Numbered from the stretch's first letter, positions 9,907-24,220 are shown. The stretch: DNA of 64,000 nucleotides from Klebsiella terrigena (GCF_006539725.1 NZ_BJNO01000015.1:62001-126000); one strand, 5' to 3'. Program-made: numbers and translations. Notes: generated by a model from the sequence alone, not told the origin.

Positions 9907-10450
9907 AAGAGGTTCTAACCTTTTCAATCAGCTCGGCATTTTTGCTGCGCAGGTTACCGCGCATTCTTAGGCCACTGGAAGTAAATGTTGTCCCGTACAA
10001 CGTCACCATGTCATCGGAGGTAACATCCTGCGTCACCAGATTTATCCGGGCGTTATCCGTCGTAATTTTGCGCAGTTGAGAGTCGGGGCTTAGCGCGTTC
10101 ACCTCAACGTGCCCATAAAGATACAGCATACGATCGTTGGTCAGCTTGGCTTTATCCGCTTTGATTGACCAGGTTGGGGCTTTGTTGGTATCAAAGGTGG
10201 TCATCACCGGCTGAGTGAACCACGACAGCTCTTGCGCAGAAAAATACGCCACGTGCTCGGCGATAAGGCGATAGTTAAGCGCCCCTTCCGGACTGTAAAC
10301 GACGGTATCGGTATGCTCGCTGGTATAGGTTGGGTCATCAGGATTGACCTCCGGCTGAGCGCTATCGTCCGTACCCGCCAGGTTAAGGCCGATCAGGATC
10401 AGCGCGACCAGCGACAGTAAAATGATAACCCAACGTCTGGTTTTACTCAT
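9875..10450 (-). CDS. lptC: LPS export protein LptC
   Basis: Bitopic inner-membrane protein that accepts LPS from LptB2FG and passes it to LptA. It has 191 residues, one N-terminal membrane helix (about 7-24) and a periplasmic OstA-like beta domain. The start overlaps the kdsC stop by 4 bp and the 3' end overlaps lptA by 32 bp, so kdsC-lptC-lptA-lptB are packed without gaps. Confidence 0.96.
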   Translation of the reverse strand: MSKTRRWVIILLSLVALILIGLNLAGTDDSAQPEVNPDDPTYTSEHTDTVVYSPEGALNYRLIAEHVAYFSAQELSWFTQPVMTTFDTNKAPTWSIKADKAKLTNDRMLYLYGHVEVNALSPDSQLRKITTDNARINLVTQDVTSDDMVTLYGTTFTSSGLRMRGNLRSKNAELIEKVRTSYEIQNKQTQP

Positions 10451-11013
10451 ATTGATTGCCCTTTGGCCTCATCCAGCTTGCCCTGCGCCAATAGTAACAA
10501 ATCGCAGACTTCGCGTACCGCTCCGCGCCCGCCGTTGATGCGGGTAACATAGTCTGCGCGTGGAAGCAGCAGCGGGTGCGCATCCGCCACGGCAACGCTT
10601 AAGCCTGTTTCTGCCATTACCGGCCAGTCGATCAGGTCATCGCCAATATAGGCCACTTCGTCCGCACGGACGGCCAGCTTGCTTAATAAGTCACGGAAGG
10701 CCAGCAGCTTATCGGACTGCCCTTGATAGAGATGCGTAATGCCTAACGTCTGACAGCGATCTTCTACTAGTTTAGCGTTTCGCCCGGTAATAATCGCCAC
10801 TTCAATACCTGAAGTCAGCGCGCAGCGGATCCCGTAGCCATCGCGTACGTTGAACGCCTTCAGCTCTTCGCCGTTGTTGCCCATATAGATAAGACCGTCG
10901 GACAGCACGCCGTCGACGTCGAGGATCAGTAAACGGATCTTCGCCGCGCGTTCGAGAAATTCAGGGCTTACCGGTCCGTAGCAGGTCGCTAGCAGAGCAT
11001 CAGCATTATTCAT
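10447..11013 (-). CDS. kdsC: 3-deoxy-D-manno-octulosonate-8-phosphate phosphatase
   Basis: HAD-superfamily phosphatase that releases Kdo from Kdo-8-phosphate, one step before CMP-Kdo synthesis for lipid A inner core. It has 188 residues, as in E. coli. HAD motif I is LDVDG with D32 (nucleophile) and D34; the motif IIITGR-like segment (AIITGR) and the C-terminal GDD (YIGDDLIDWPV) are clear. It lies 14 bp downstream of kdsD, so consecutive pathway enzymes are neighbours. Confidence 0.96.
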   Translation of the reverse strand: MNNADALLATCYGPVSPEFLERAAKIRLLILDVDGVLSDGLIYMGNNGEELKAFNVRDGYGIRCALTSGIEVAIITGRNAKLVEDRCQTLGITHLYQGQSDKLLAFRDLLSKLAVRADEVAYIGDDLIDWPVMAETGLSVAVADAHPLLLPRADYVTRINGGRGAVREVCDLLLLAQGKLDEAKGQSI

Positions 11014-11027
11014 TATTTTATCCTTAC

Positions 11028-12014
11028 TTACACTACGCCTGCGCGCAGGAGATCGTGCATATGTACCACACCCAACAGACGGTCGCCATCGGCAACTAAT
11101 ACGCAGGTGATATGACGGGCTTGCATCAGGTTTAGCGCATCGACGGCCAGAATGCCGGGACGGATGCGAATCCCACCCGGCGTCATGACCTCGGCAATGC
11201 CGGCATTACGCATATCGACCCCGGAATCGAACACCCGGCGCAGGTCGCCATCGGTGAAAATACCGATGATGTTCATCTCATCGTCGCAGATAGCGGTCAT
11301 GCCTAAATTTTTCCGCGTGATTTCCAGCAGCGCATCGCGCAGCGTGGCCTGCAGAGTCACGTGCGGGATTTCATCACCCGTGTGCATGATATCATTGACC
11401 CGCAGCAGCAGCTTGCGGCCCAACGCGCCGCCGGGGTGCGACAGCGCGAAATCTTCGGCGGTAAAGCCGCGAGCTTCCAGCAGCGCAACCGCCAGAGCAT
11501 CGCCCATCACCAGCGCCGCGGTGGTGCTTGACGTCGGGGCAAGGCCAAGCGGACAGGCTTCTTTCAGCACCTTCACGCACAGGTGGATATCCGCCGCGCG
11601 CGCCATGCTGCTTTCCGGGCGGCTGGTCATGCAGATCAGCGGCACCCGCTGGCGCTTAAGCACCGGGATCAGCGCGAGCATTTCGTTCGACTCGCCGGAG
11701 TTCGACAGGGCGATAATAACGTCCTGCGGCGTGACCATGCCTAAATCGCCGTGGGCCGCCTCGCCGGGATGAACGAAGAACGACGGCGTACCGGTGCTGG
11801 CGAAGGTGGCTGCCATTTTGCGCCCGATATGGCCGGACTTACCCATCCCCATGACCACCACTTTGCCCGTGCAGCGGAAAATCGTTTCGCAGGCGCGCGT
11901 AAAATCTTCATTAATGTATTGATCGAGCTGCGCCAGACCTTCACGTTCAATTTCCAGGACCTCGCGGCCTGCCCGTTGAAAGTCAAAATCCGTTGGCAAA
12001 TCTTTTTGCGACAT
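11028..12014 (-). CDS. kdsD: D-arabinose 5-phosphate isomerase KdsD
   Basis: Converts ribulose-5-phosphate to arabinose-5-phosphate, the first dedicated step of Kdo synthesis. It contains a SIS domain (about 40-180, with GMGKSGHIGRK) and two CBS domains (about 210-328). From the ATG at 12014 the length is 328 residues, equal to E. coli. A second in-frame ATG at 12032 forms a 4-bp ATGA overlap with yrbG and would add six residues; neither start has a strong Shine-Dalgarno, so the N terminus is uncertain by six residues. Confidence 0.95.
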   Translation of the reverse strand: MSQKDLPTDFDFQRAGREVLEIEREGLAQLDQYINEDFTRACETIFRCTGKVVVMGMGKSGHIGRKMAATFASTGTPSFFVHPGEAAHGDLGMVTPQDVIIALSNSGESNEMLALIPVLKRQRVPLICMTSRPESSMARAADIHLCVKVLKEACPLGLAPTSSTTAALVMGDALAVALLEARGFTAEDFALSHPGGALGRKLLLRVNDIMHTGDEIPHVTLQATLRDALLEITRKNLGMTAICDDEMNIIGIFTDGDLRRVFDSGVDMRNAGIAEVMTPGGIRIRPGILAVDALNLMQARHITCVLVADGDRLLGVVHMHDLLRAGVV

Positions 12015-12028
12015 AATGGTATCCCGAT

Positions 12029-13006
12029 TCATTCACCAAAGAGCGGTGCTGCCCAGTACAGCATCGCCAACCAAACCACAAAACCGCCGACCAGCAGCGC
12101 CCCGGCAAGTCGGCTGGGCTGCCGTTTTCGGCGCCAGCACAGCAGGGCGAAAATTACGCTGACCAGCATCATGACGGCATAGTCGCGCGTAAACGCTTCG
12201 GGGGCGAAGGATCCCGGCGCGATCAGCGCCGGCAGCCCGAGAACCAGGACAATATTCAGGATATTGGCGCCAATGATATTCCCGATGGCGATATCATCTT
12301 CCCCTTTACGTGCGCCAGCAATCGCCGTTGCCAGTTCCGGCAGGCTGGTGCCGATGGCGACCACCGTGAGGCCGACGGTCAGTTCGCTGATGGCGAAGTA
12401 GTTCGCCAGCACGGTGGCATTATCCACCACCATGCGGGTCGCCATAGGCATGATAATCATCGCTACCCCCAGCCACAGCAGGGCGACGGGAAGAGAACCT
12501 TCTCGCGGCAGCTCCGCTATCTGCTCCCGGGTCAGGCTGTCGTTACCCTGACGCTCGGCGATGCGCGCAATTTTTACCGTGAACAGTAGCCATAGTATGG
12601 CTAACGCCAGTAAAAAAAGGCCGTCCATGCGCGAGAGCTGGCCGTCATAGAGGACAAAGCTCGCGAGCAGGCTGACCAGCAACATTAGCGGCAGTTCGCG
12701 GCGCAGGATATCAGAATGTACGGTAAATGGATGAAGTAAGGCGGCGAGGCCAAGAATTAATAGGATATTGGTGATGTTGGATCCGATCGCCGTCCCGATG
12801 GCCAGATCGGTCTGCCCGTGCAGGGAGGCGGCCGCAGAGACGATGATCTCGGGCAGGCTGGTGCCGATACTCACCACCGTCATGCCAATAATAAGCGGCG
12901 GGATCCCTATCATGCGGCACAGTATTGAAGCGGCGTAGACCAGACGATCGGCGCTGTAGACCACCAGCAGTAAACCAATTATTAACAGAGCCGTCGCTAA
13001 GAGCAT
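12029..13006 (-). CDS. yrbG: sodium/calcium exchanger family protein YrbG
   Basis: Inner-membrane antiporter of the CaCA family with 325 residues and about ten hydrophobic segments. The two family alpha-repeats are visible as related segments, SIGTSLPEIIVS (about 47-58) and AIGTSLPELATA (about 216-227), each with the GTSLPE ion-binding motif, followed by GNIIGANILN-type segments. The E. coli gene is not essential and its physiological ion is unsettled. It is the first gene of the minus-strand kds-lpt run and diverges from mlaF across about 210 bp. Confidence 0.93.
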   Translation of the reverse strand: MLLATALLIIGLLLVVYSADRLVYAASILCRMIGIPPLIIGMTVVSIGTSLPEIIVSAAASLHGQTDLAIGTAIGSNITNILLILGLAALLHPFTVHSDILRRELPLMLLVSLLASFVLYDGQLSRMDGLFLLALAILWLLFTVKIARIAERQGNDSLTREQIAELPREGSLPVALLWLGVAMIIMPMATRMVVDNATVLANYFAISELTVGLTVVAIGTSLPELATAIAGARKGEDDIAIGNIIGANILNIVLVLGLPALIAPGSFAPEAFTRDYAVMMLVSVIFALLCWRRKRQPSRLAGALLVGGFVVWLAMLYWAAPLFGE

Positions 13007-13215
13007 CTAAAGTCCTTTCTTCAGGTATAATCGTCGCCTCGCTGATCGTCCGTACGCAGCGTAACGAATTCTTAATTTTGACTTTATGTTTGTCAAAAGT
13101 AAAACAAATGCCAGCTTTCGCTAACCCAGGCGGGTAAGATTCTGTAAAAATGTTGGGTTTATGGTGGAAGAAAGCACCATGCTTAGCCTGAGGGATGTTT
13201 TGTAAGGATGATTTT

Positions 13216-14818
<1,603 letters not shown>

Positions 14819-14822
14819 GTTC

Positions 14823-15374
14823 ATGCAAACGAAAAAAAGTGAAATCTGGGTAGGCGTATTTTTACTGGTGGCGCTGCTGGCGGCGCTGTTTGTATGCCTG
14901 AAGGCCGCGAACGTGACCTCTCTGCGGACCGAGCCGACGTATCGTCTTTACGCGACGTTTGACAATATCGGTGGCCTGAAGGCGCGGTCGCCGGTGCGCA
15001 TTGGCGGCGTGGTCGTTGGCCGGGTGGCAGATATTACGCTCGATCCAAAAACCTACCTGCCGCGGGTGGCTCTCGATATCGATGAGAGCTACAACCATAT
15101 TCCTGACTCCAGCTCGCTGGCCATTCGTACTTCCGGCCTGCTGGGCGAGCAGTACCTGGCTCTGAACATCGGTTTTGAAGACCCGGAGCTGGGGACATCT
15201 ATCCTTAAAGATGGTGGGACGATTCAGGACACCAAATCTGCCATGGTTCTGGAAGATCTGATTGGCCAGTTCCTTTACAGCAGTAAAGGCAGCGACAATA
15301 AGAATTCTGGCGATGATCCAACAGCCCAGGAAAGTCATACTGACGCAGCGCAGCCTGCCGCCACGACGCACTAA
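14823..15374 (+). CDS. mlaD: phospholipid-binding MCE protein MlaD
   Basis: MCE-domain protein that forms a hexameric ring around the lipid path of MlaE. It has 183 residues, an N-terminal membrane anchor (about 8-26) and one MCE domain (about 39-115). I placed the start at 14823 ([11 protein letters not shown], as in E. coli) rather than 14808, which lies inside mlaE. The C-terminal tail is low-complexity (Asn, Ala, Thr) and less conserved than the core. Confidence 0.96.
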   Translation: MQTKKSEIWVGVFLLVALLAALFVCLKAANVTSLRTEPTYRLYATFDNIGGLKARSPVRIGGVVVGRVADITLDPKTYLPRVALDIDESYNHIPDSSSLAIRTSGLLGEQYLALNIGFEDPELGTSILKDGGTIQDTKSAMVLEDLIGQFLYSSKGSDNKNSGDDPTAQESHTDAAQPAATTH

Positions 15375-15391
15375 CTCAGGAGAGACCCGAT

Positions 15392-16027
15392 ATGTTTAAA
15401 CGCTTACTGATGATCGCCATGCTGGCGATTGCGCCATTGACTGCTGCGACCGCAGCGGATCAGTCCAATCCGTACAAGCTGATGGATGAAGCCGCGCAGA
15501 AAACCTTCGACCGCCTGAAAAACGAGCAGCCGAAGATTCAGGCTAACCCGAACTATCTGCGTGAAATCGTCGACCAGGAGCTGATGCCGTACGTGCAGGT
15601 GAAGTATGCCGGCGCGCTGGTGCTGGGCCGTTATTACAAAGAGGCGACCCCGGCGCAGCGTGAGGCCTACTTTACCGCCTTCCGCGAATATCTGAAGCAG
15701 GCGTACGGCCAGGCGCTGGCGATGTATCACGGTCAGACCTATCAAATCGCGGCTGAACAGCCGCTGGGCGATGCGACTATCGTTCCTATCCGCGTGACGA
15801 TCCTCGATCCTAACGGTCGTCCGCCGGTGCGCCTGGACTTCCAGTGGCGTAAAAACACCCAGACCGGCCACTGGCAGGCTTACGATATGATTGCTGAAGG
15901 GGTGAGCATGATCACCACCAAGCAGAACGAGTGGAGCGATCTGCTGCGTACTAAAGGCGTTGATGGCCTGACCGCGCAGCTGAAAGCGATCTCCGCCCAG
16001 CCGATTACTCTGGAACAGAAAAAATAA
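15392..16027 (+). CDS. mlaC: periplasmic phospholipid shuttle MlaC
   Basis: Soluble periplasmic lipid carrier between the outer-membrane MlaA-porin complex and the inner-membrane MlaFEDB complex. It has 211 residues with a signal peptide ([21 protein letters not shown], about 1-21) and the family segment [11 protein letters not shown]. The ribosome-binding site AGGAGAG precedes it by 8 bp. Its stop overlaps the mlaB start by 1 bp (TAATG). Confidence 0.95.
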   Translation: MFKRLLMIAMLAIAPLTAATAADQSNPYKLMDEAAQKTFDRLKNEQPKIQANPNYLREIVDQELMPYVQVKYAGALVLGRYYKEATPAQREAYFTAFREYLKQAYGQALAMYHGQTYQIAAEQPLGDATIVPIRVTILDPNGRPPVRLDFQWRKNTQTGHWQAYDMIAEGVSMITTKQNEWSDLLRTKGVDGLTAQLKAISAQPITLEQKK

Positions 16028-16317
16028 TGAGCGGTCAGCTGAGCTGGACCCGCAGCGGCGAGCGCCTGGCACTGCAGGGTGAGCTGGACCAGGATCTGCT
16101 GGTCCCGCTCTGGGACGACCGCCTACAGGTGACTGAAGGCGTATCGACTATCGACCTGAACGCAGTAACCCGGGTCGATACCGCGGGCCTGGCGCTACTG
16201 GTGCATTTCGTGGCGCTGATTCGTCGCCAGGGCAGGGAGGCACAGCTGATCGGCAAGAGCGATAATTTGCAAACGCTGATCGCTCTTTACAACCTTCCTG
16301 CCGATATGATCCCATAA
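16027..16317 (+). CDS. mlaB: Mla complex STAS-domain protein MlaB
   Basis: Small cytoplasmic STAS-domain subunit (96 residues) that binds MlaF and is needed for transporter assembly. The conserved STAS segment STIDLNAVTRVDTAGLALL (about 40-58) is clear. It is the last gene of the mla operon, translationally coupled to mlaC, and is followed by a strong intrinsic terminator. Confidence 0.95.
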   Translation: MSGQLSWTRSGERLALQGELDQDLLVPLWDDRLQVTEGVSTIDLNAVTRVDTAGLALLVHFVALIRRQGREAQLIGKSDNLQTLIALYNLPADMIP

Positions 16318-16350
16318 CTTTTCAGGGTGTTACTGCTGACGCTATCCGCA

Positions 16351-16385
16351 AAGCCCCATCAATATTTTCGATGGGGCTTTTTGCT
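16351..16385 (+). terminator. intrinsic terminator of the mla operon
   Basis: A 10-bp perfect stem (AAGCCCCATC / GATGGGGCTT at 16351-16360 and 16370-16379) with a 9-nt loop is followed by a T-rich run (TTTGCTTGTTT). It separates mlaFEDCB from ibaG-murA. Confidence 0.88.
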
Positions 16386-16453
16386 TGTTTAAGACCGCGC
16401 CACTTTCCTCTAAGATGTTGGGCTATTTTCACTACCAGATAAAATTTGAACCC

Positions 16454-16708
16454 ATGGAAAATCATGAAATTCAGACCGTGCTGATGAACGCACTCTCCCT
16501 CCAGGAAGTCCACGTCTCTGGCGATGGCAGTCACTTTCAGGTTATTGCTGTGGGCGAGCTGTTCGACGGCATGAGCCGCGTGAAGAAGCAGCAGACTATC
16601 TACGCCCCGCTGATGGAATATATTGCCGACAACCGCATCCATGCTCTGTCGATCAAGGCGTATACCCCGCAAGAGTGGGCTCGCGATCGCAAGCTAAATG
16701 GCTTTTAA
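16454..16708 (+). CDS. ibaG: BolA-family acid stress protein IbaG
   Basis: BolA-fold protein of 84 residues (opening [11 protein letters not shown], as E. coli YrbA/IbaG). Family members bind monothiol glutaredoxins and [2Fe-2S] clusters; IbaG is reported as acid-induced. An upstream in-frame start at 16385 lies in the mla terminator tail, so I chose the ATG at 16454, although the ribosome-binding site there is weak. It is 54 bp upstream of murA, and the pair may share a transcript. Confidence 0.93.
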   Translation: MENHEIQTVLMNALSLQEVHVSGDGSHFQVIAVGELFDGMSRVKKQQTIYAPLMEYIADNRIHALSIKAYTPQEWARDRKLNGF

Positions 16709-16747
16709 GCTGTAGGGATGCTCCCTGCAGCGTATATGAATTCTTAA

Positions 16748-18022
<1,275 letters not shown>

Positions 18023-18080
18023 AGCTGCTATCGCAGCCCTCTGACGTTGGTCCGGGGGCTGCATCCTGAATTACCTCGAC

Positions 18081-18353
18081 TCACTTCTCACTTTTCTTCT
18101 GGCGTATCATCTGCGTTCTGTCGATAAACCGATGGGTAATCGGGTCATGGTAGCGTGACGGCCAAATAGCCCAGGGTGTGGTTTCCAGCGCGTTCGCAAT
18201 AATCAGCTCGCCTTTGGGCCACGGCCGGGTTAGAGCATTGGCCAGGGTTGAGGAACTCAGACCGTTGCGTCGTGATTCCGCTGCCAGCGACGTGCCCTTT
18301 TTGCGTAATCCGGCGATAATATCGGCCGGGTGCCAATCGATGAACTTATCCAT
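18081..18353 (-). CDS. sfsB: Ner-like DNA-binding transcriptional regulator SfsB
   Basis: Small Ner/Nlp-type DNA-binding protein, 90 residues from the ATG at 18353, which follows AGGAG by 7 bp. An upstream in-frame start at 18473 is not needed. Phage-Mu Ner-like features are KGTSLAAESRRNGLSSSTLANAL (residues about 20-42, helix-turn-helix). E. coli SfsB (Nlp) is associated with maltose gene expression, but its targets are not well defined. It converges with murA and lies about 200 bp downstream of the ispB stop. Confidence 0.9.
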   Translation of the reverse strand: MDKFIDWHPADIIAGLRKKGTSLAAESRRNGLSSSTLANALTRPWPKGELIIANALETTPWAIWPSRYHDPITHRFIDRTQMIRQKKSEK

Positions 18354-18551
18354 AAATTCTCCTGGTGATAAGGTTCCAGATCGCCCCAAGCGGACGACAG
18401 AGTCACTATACCCCTGGTTTATTAAAGTTCTAACAAGTTCCAGTAAATCGATTGAATATTCAGAATTCATCAAGGTTCAGGGCAGGGGGTTACGACGGAG
18501 GATTTTTTTGGAACTTTCCCGCGCGATGCGCGGGAAGGGTCGAAAGGGCGA

Positions 18552-19523
18552 TTAGCGATCGCGCTGAACGGCGATGTGCGCCAGGCCGATGAGCGCTTCG
18601 CGCCACGGCGAGTCGGGTAAAACCTGAAGCGCGACAATCGCCTTATCGGCTTCTTCTTCCGCGCGCTTTTGGGTCCACTCCAGCGAGCCGCAGGCGGCCA
18701 TGGCTTCCAGAACGGCTGCCAGCAGGTGACGTCCGTTACCCTGTTCGATTGCGCCGCGGATCATGGCGGACTGCTCCGGAGTGCCGTGGCGCATCGCATG
18801 CAGCAGCGGCAGAGTAGGTTTACCCTCGTTCAGGTCATCGCCCACGTTTTTACCCAGACGCTCGCCGTCGGAGCTGTAGTCCAGCAAATCATCGATCAGC
18901 TGGAAAGCGGTGCCCAAATAGCGGCCGTAGTCCTGTAATGCCCGCTCCTGTTCCTCGGTGCAGCCAGCCAGAATCCCGGAACATTGCGCGGCGGCCTCGA
19001 ACAGCCGGGCTGTTTTGCTGTAAATCACCCGCATGTAGTTTTCTTCGGTGATGTCCGGGTCGTTAACGTTCATCAGCTGCAGGACTTCGCCTTCGGCAAT
19101 CACGTTAACGGCTTTCGACATGACCTCCAGCACTTTCAGCGAACCGAGGCTGGTCATCATCTGGAAAGAGCGGGTATAGATAAAATCACCAACCAGCACG
19201 CTGGCTGCATTGCCGAAGGCCGCATTGGCCGTGGCTTTGCCACGACGCATATCCGACTCGTCAACGACATCATCATGAAGCAGGGTCGCGGTATGAATAA
19301 ATTCGATCAGCGCGGCAATGGTGACGTGCGCATTCCCTTGATAACCGACGGCACGCGCCGCGAGGACCGCAATCATCGGACGAATACGTTTACCGCCTCC
19401 GCTGACGATGTAATAGCCTAACTGATTGATAAGCTGAACATCTGAGTCGAGTTGCTCAAGGATTGTCGCATTGACACCCGCCATATCTTGCGCGGTTAAC
19501 TCATTGATTTTTTCTAAATTCAT
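18552..19523 (-). CDS. ispB: octaprenyl diphosphate synthase
   Basis: Trans-isoprenyl diphosphate synthase making the C40 side chain of ubiquinone and menaquinone. It has 323 residues. Both aspartate-rich motifs are present: DDVVD (84-88) and LIDDLLDY (about 210). The gene diverges from rplU, as in E. coli, across 260 bp. Confidence 0.96.
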   Translation of the reverse strand: MNLEKINELTAQDMAGVNATILEQLDSDVQLINQLGYYIVSGGGKRIRPMIAVLAARAVGYQGNAHVTIAALIEFIHTATLLHDDVVDESDMRRGKATANAAFGNAASVLVGDFIYTRSFQMMTSLGSLKVLEVMSKAVNVIAEGEVLQLMNVNDPDITEENYMRVIYSKTARLFEAAAQCSGILAGCTEEQERALQDYGRYLGTAFQLIDDLLDYSSDGERLGKNVGDDLNEGKPTLPLLHAMRHGTPEQSAMIRGAIEQGNGRHLLAAVLEAMAACGSLEWTQKRAEEEADKAIVALQVLPDSPWREALIGLAHIAVQRDR

Positions 19524-19683
19524 CGCAAAAGCCGGGCCACATGTCCTGTTACCGCGAATCCAGGTGGGTTCACAGCAGGATTAAGATAGAATTAAAAGAA
19601 GATATGATTGTACTGAAAAAATGGCATAGATAAACGTTAGCGTGAAAGTTGTGTTTTTTTTCTGCGTTGAGCGACGATCGCTC

Positions 19684-19712
19684 TTGTCAAAGGCTCGCCT
19701 TTTGCGTAATAT
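19684..19712 (+). promoter_or_regulatory. sigma-70 promoter of rplU-rpmA
   Basis: TTGTCA (19684-19689) and TAATAT (19707-19712) are separated by 17 bp, giving a near-consensus promoter about 70 bp upstream of rplU. A start near 19719 would leave a leader of about 65 nt. The rest of the 260-bp ispB-rplU gap is AT-rich and presumably holds the ispB promoter on the other strand. Confidence 0.75.
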
Positions 19713-19738
19713 TCGCGCCCTATTGTGAATATTTATAG

Positions 19739-20095
<357 letters not shown>

Positions 20096-20114
20096 GACCT
20101 GAGGAGAGATTTAA

Positions 20115-20372
<258 letters not shown>

Positions 20373-20398
20373 GGTTTTCGAGGTCCGGTAACGGATTA

Positions 20399-20427
20399 AA
20401 GCCCCGCAACGTGTTGCGGGGCTTTTT
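20399..20427 (+). terminator. intrinsic terminator after rpmA
   Basis: An 11-bp perfect stem (AAGCCCCGCAA / TTGCGGGGCTT, 20399-20409 and 20414-20424) with a 4-nt loop is followed by TTTTT. Read-through would serve yhbE-obgE, which start 40 bp downstream. Confidence 0.9.
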
Positions 20428-20467
20428 ACATTAGAAGTCCGGAAAATTTTCCGCAGGTAAAACGGGC

Positions 20468-21433
20468 ATGAAGCAGCAGGCCGGCATAGGTATTGTTTTG
20501 GCGCTCACCACCGCAATGTGCTGGGGTGCGCTGCCCATCGCAATGAAGCAGGTTCTGGAAGTGATGGAACCGCCAACGGTGGTGTTCTATCGCTTTTTAA
20601 TGGCGAGTATTGGCCTCGGGTCGATCCTGGCGATTAAAGGCAAGCTGCCGCCGCTGCATCTTTTCCGCAAGCCTCGCTGGCTAATTTTACTGGCTATCGC
20701 AACGGGCGGCCTGTTCGGTAACTTCATTCTGTTCAGCTCGTCCTTGCAATATTTAAGCCCGACGGCCTCGCAGGTGATTGGCCAGCTGTCCCCGGTTGGC
20801 ATGATGGTCGCCAGCGTCTTTATCCTCAAGGAGAAGATGCGCGGGACCCAGGTTATCGGTGCGATAATGCTGCTCTGCGGGCTGGTGATGTTCTTCAACA
20901 CCAGCCTGATAGAGATTTTTACCCGCCTGACGGATTACACCTGGGGTGTGATTTTTGGCGTGGCTGCGGCGACGGTGTGGGTAAGCTACGGCGTCGCGCA
21001 AAAGGTGTTATTGCGTCGTCTGGCGTCACAGCAAATCCTGTTTTTGCTGTACACTTTATGTACGATTGCACTATTGCCGCTGGCAAAGCCGGGTGTGATA
21101 TCCCAGCTAAGCGACTGGCAGCTGGCGTGCCTGATCTTTTGTGGTTTGAACACGCTGGTAGGTTATGGCGCACTCGCGGAAGCGATGGCGCGTTGGCAGG
21201 CAGCACAGGTGAGCGCATTAATTACGCTAACCCCGCTGTTTACGCTGTTATTTTCAGATTTATTATCAATTGCCTGGCCCGATTTCTTCGTCAAACCGAT
21301 GTTAAACCTGTTGGGTTATCTCGGTGCGTTTGTCGTGGTTGCGGGCGCGATGTTTTCCGCCATTGGTCATCGTCTTTGGGGACGCTGGCGTAAAAATGAA
21401 GCGGTTGTAGTAGTCCCCCGCTCAGGCGAATGA
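20468..21433 (+). CDS. yhbE: EamA/DMT-family transporter YhbE
   Basis: Drug/metabolite-superfamily membrane protein of 321 residues with about ten hydrophobic segments arranged as two EamA repeats. The substrate is unknown; related proteins export amino acids or metabolites. It sits between rpmA and obgE, 15 bp before the latter, so it is probably co-transcribed with obgE; the arrangement is the same in E. coli. Confidence 0.92.
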   Translation: MKQQAGIGIVLALTTAMCWGALPIAMKQVLEVMEPPTVVFYRFLMASIGLGSILAIKGKLPPLHLFRKPRWLILLAIATGGLFGNFILFSSSLQYLSPTASQVIGQLSPVGMMVASVFILKEKMRGTQVIGAIMLLCGLVMFFNTSLIEIFTRLTDYTWGVIFGVAAATVWVSYGVAQKVLLRRLASQQILFLLYTLCTIALLPLAKPGVISQLSDWQLACLIFCGLNTLVGYGALAEAMARWQAAQVSALITLTPLFTLLFSDLLSIAWPDFFVKPMLNLLGYLGAFVVVAGAMFSAIGHRLWGRWRKNEAVVVVPRSGE

Positions 21434-22627
<1,194 letters not shown>

Positions 22628-22688
22628 TTCTGGTATGCACCGGTCCCCGCAGCGTAATGCTAAGCGGGGAACATCGCCGGGTAGCACG

Positions 22689-22717
22689 AAAAGGGCCGCA
22701 TCTGATGCGGCCCTTTT
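22689..22717. terminator. bidirectional terminator between obgE and dacB
   Basis: A 13-bp perfect stem (AAAAGGGCCGCAT / ATGCGGCCCTTTT) with a 3-nt loop has T-runs on both strands and lies between two converging genes. It probably ends both transcripts. Confidence 0.9.
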
Positions 22718-22721
22718 GTAT

Positions 22722-24155
22722 TTAGTTGTTCTGGTACAAATCCTTATACAGCCGGCTTTCGAAGCGCACCAGCGGAATTCGACGGTTGCGCTGATCGGCT
22801 GGCGGTACCGCATAGCCTGACAGATACTGCACGAAAGCGATTTTCTGCCCGCTGGCGCCGGTGATAAAGCCCGCCAGATTATAGACCCCCTGCAGGGAGC
22901 CGGTTTTCGCGGAAACCTTACCATCCACGCCCGCCTGATGCAGACCCGCACGGTACTGCAGCGACCCGTCATGACCGGCGAGCGGCAGCATCGAGATGAA
23001 GTTGAGCTCATTATCGTGCTGGGCAATATATTGCAGCACCTGCATCATTGTGGCGGGAGCGATCAGGTTGTGGCGCGACAGGCCGGAACCGTCGGCAATA
23101 ATCGTATTGCCCAGGTCGACGCCAGCCTGCTGACGCAGGATTTGGCGCACCGCATCGGAACCCGCACGCCAGGTGCCCGGCACGCCGAGGCGCGCGTGAC
23201 CGATGGTGCGGAATACGGTATCGGCAATCATGTTGTCTGATTTTTTCAGCATGATGCGCAGGAGATCGTGCAGCGGCGCGGACTGAGTACTCGCCAGCAC
23301 GGTCCCCGGATCGTTGGCCAGCGTCTGGCGCAGCAGAGTCCCACTGTAGGTGATGCCGGCCTGGGTCAATTCAGACTTCAGGATCACCCCGGCATAGCTG
23401 GCGCCGTCCTGAATGGCAAAGGCCAGCGGCAGCGGCTCGCTGCGCTGCGGCAGACAGCCGGTCAGGGTGTAGCGGTTAAGATCGCCCGGTACCACGTCGA
23501 GCTCGCAGTACTGAGCCTCCGCAGAGCCGCGGGCCAGCGTGCGGACCTGGCTGAACATGGTGACCGGGTAATACGAGGCGACGCGAATAAATGCCAGGTC
23601 TCCGGGCTTCTGCGCGCTGTACAGCGAGATCGAGAAACAGTTGCGATCGACGATCGCCGCCGCCGGCGGGGCGCTAAAGCACTGGGTCATATCGTTCCAC
23701 GGCCAGCCCGGCGCTTTGTCATGGCTGGCGAAGACCGAGGTATCGATCAGGACGTTCCCCTCGATCCGCTGGACGCCGGCCTTTTTGAGCGTGGCCACCA
23801 TATTGCGAATATCCTGCCGCCTGAGCGTAGGATCGCCGCCAAAACGGGCAATCAGGTCACCTTTCAGCACGCCACCGTCGAGGGTACCTTTGGTTTCCAG
23901 GGTGGTGGTGAAACGGAAGTCTGGCCCCAGCTGGAGCAGGGCAGCCAGCGCGGTGATCACCTTCTGAGTACTGGCCGGTAGCGCCATTTGCTGGCTGTGA
24001 AAGTCTATCTCCGGCGTAGGGGAGCCGACCTTTTGCGCCATAAAGGCGAGGTTAGCACCCGCAGGAAGCTGGTTGATGTACTCGTCAATGTTCGCCGCCT
24101 GAGCGCTAAACGCAATGCCGGCAGTCAATCCGATGATAAATCTGGAAAATCGCAT
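22722..24155 (-). CDS. dacB: D-alanyl-D-alanine carboxypeptidase/endopeptidase PBP4
   Basis: Class C low-molecular-mass penicillin-binding protein that trims and opens peptide cross-links in periplasmic peptidoglycan. It has 477 residues, as in E. coli. The signal peptide ends at AQA (about residue 20), the active-site serine S62 and K65 lie in ASTQK, the SDN motif is at about 305 and KTG at about 417. The ATG lies 234 bp from greA, which diverges from it. Confidence 0.95.
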   Translation of the reverse strand: MRFSRFIIGLTAGIAFSAQAANIDEYINQLPAGANLAFMAQKVGSPTPEIDFHSQQMALPASTQKVITALAALLQLGPDFRFTTTLETKGTLDGGVLKGDLIARFGGDPTLRRQDIRNMVATLKKAGVQRIEGNVLIDTSVFASHDKAPGWPWNDMTQCFSAPPAAAIVDRNCFSISLYSAQKPGDLAFIRVASYYPVTMFSQVRTLARGSAEAQYCELDVVPGDLNRYTLTGCLPQRSEPLPLAFAIQDGASYAGVILKSELTQAGITYSGTLLRQTLANDPGTVLASTQSAPLHDLLRIMLKKSDNMIADTVFRTIGHARLGVPGTWRAGSDAVRQILRQQAGVDLGNTIIADGSGLSRHNLIAPATMMQVLQYIAQHDNELNFISMLPLAGHDGSLQYRAGLHQAGVDGKVSAKTGSLQGVYNLAGFITGASGQKIAFVQYLSGYAVPPADQRNRRIPLVRFESRLYKDLYQNN

Positions 24156-24220
24156 AATCTCGCGCTAACAACCTGAAACCGAGCCGTCATACTACGGTGC
24201 AACACCCTGTAAAGTAAACG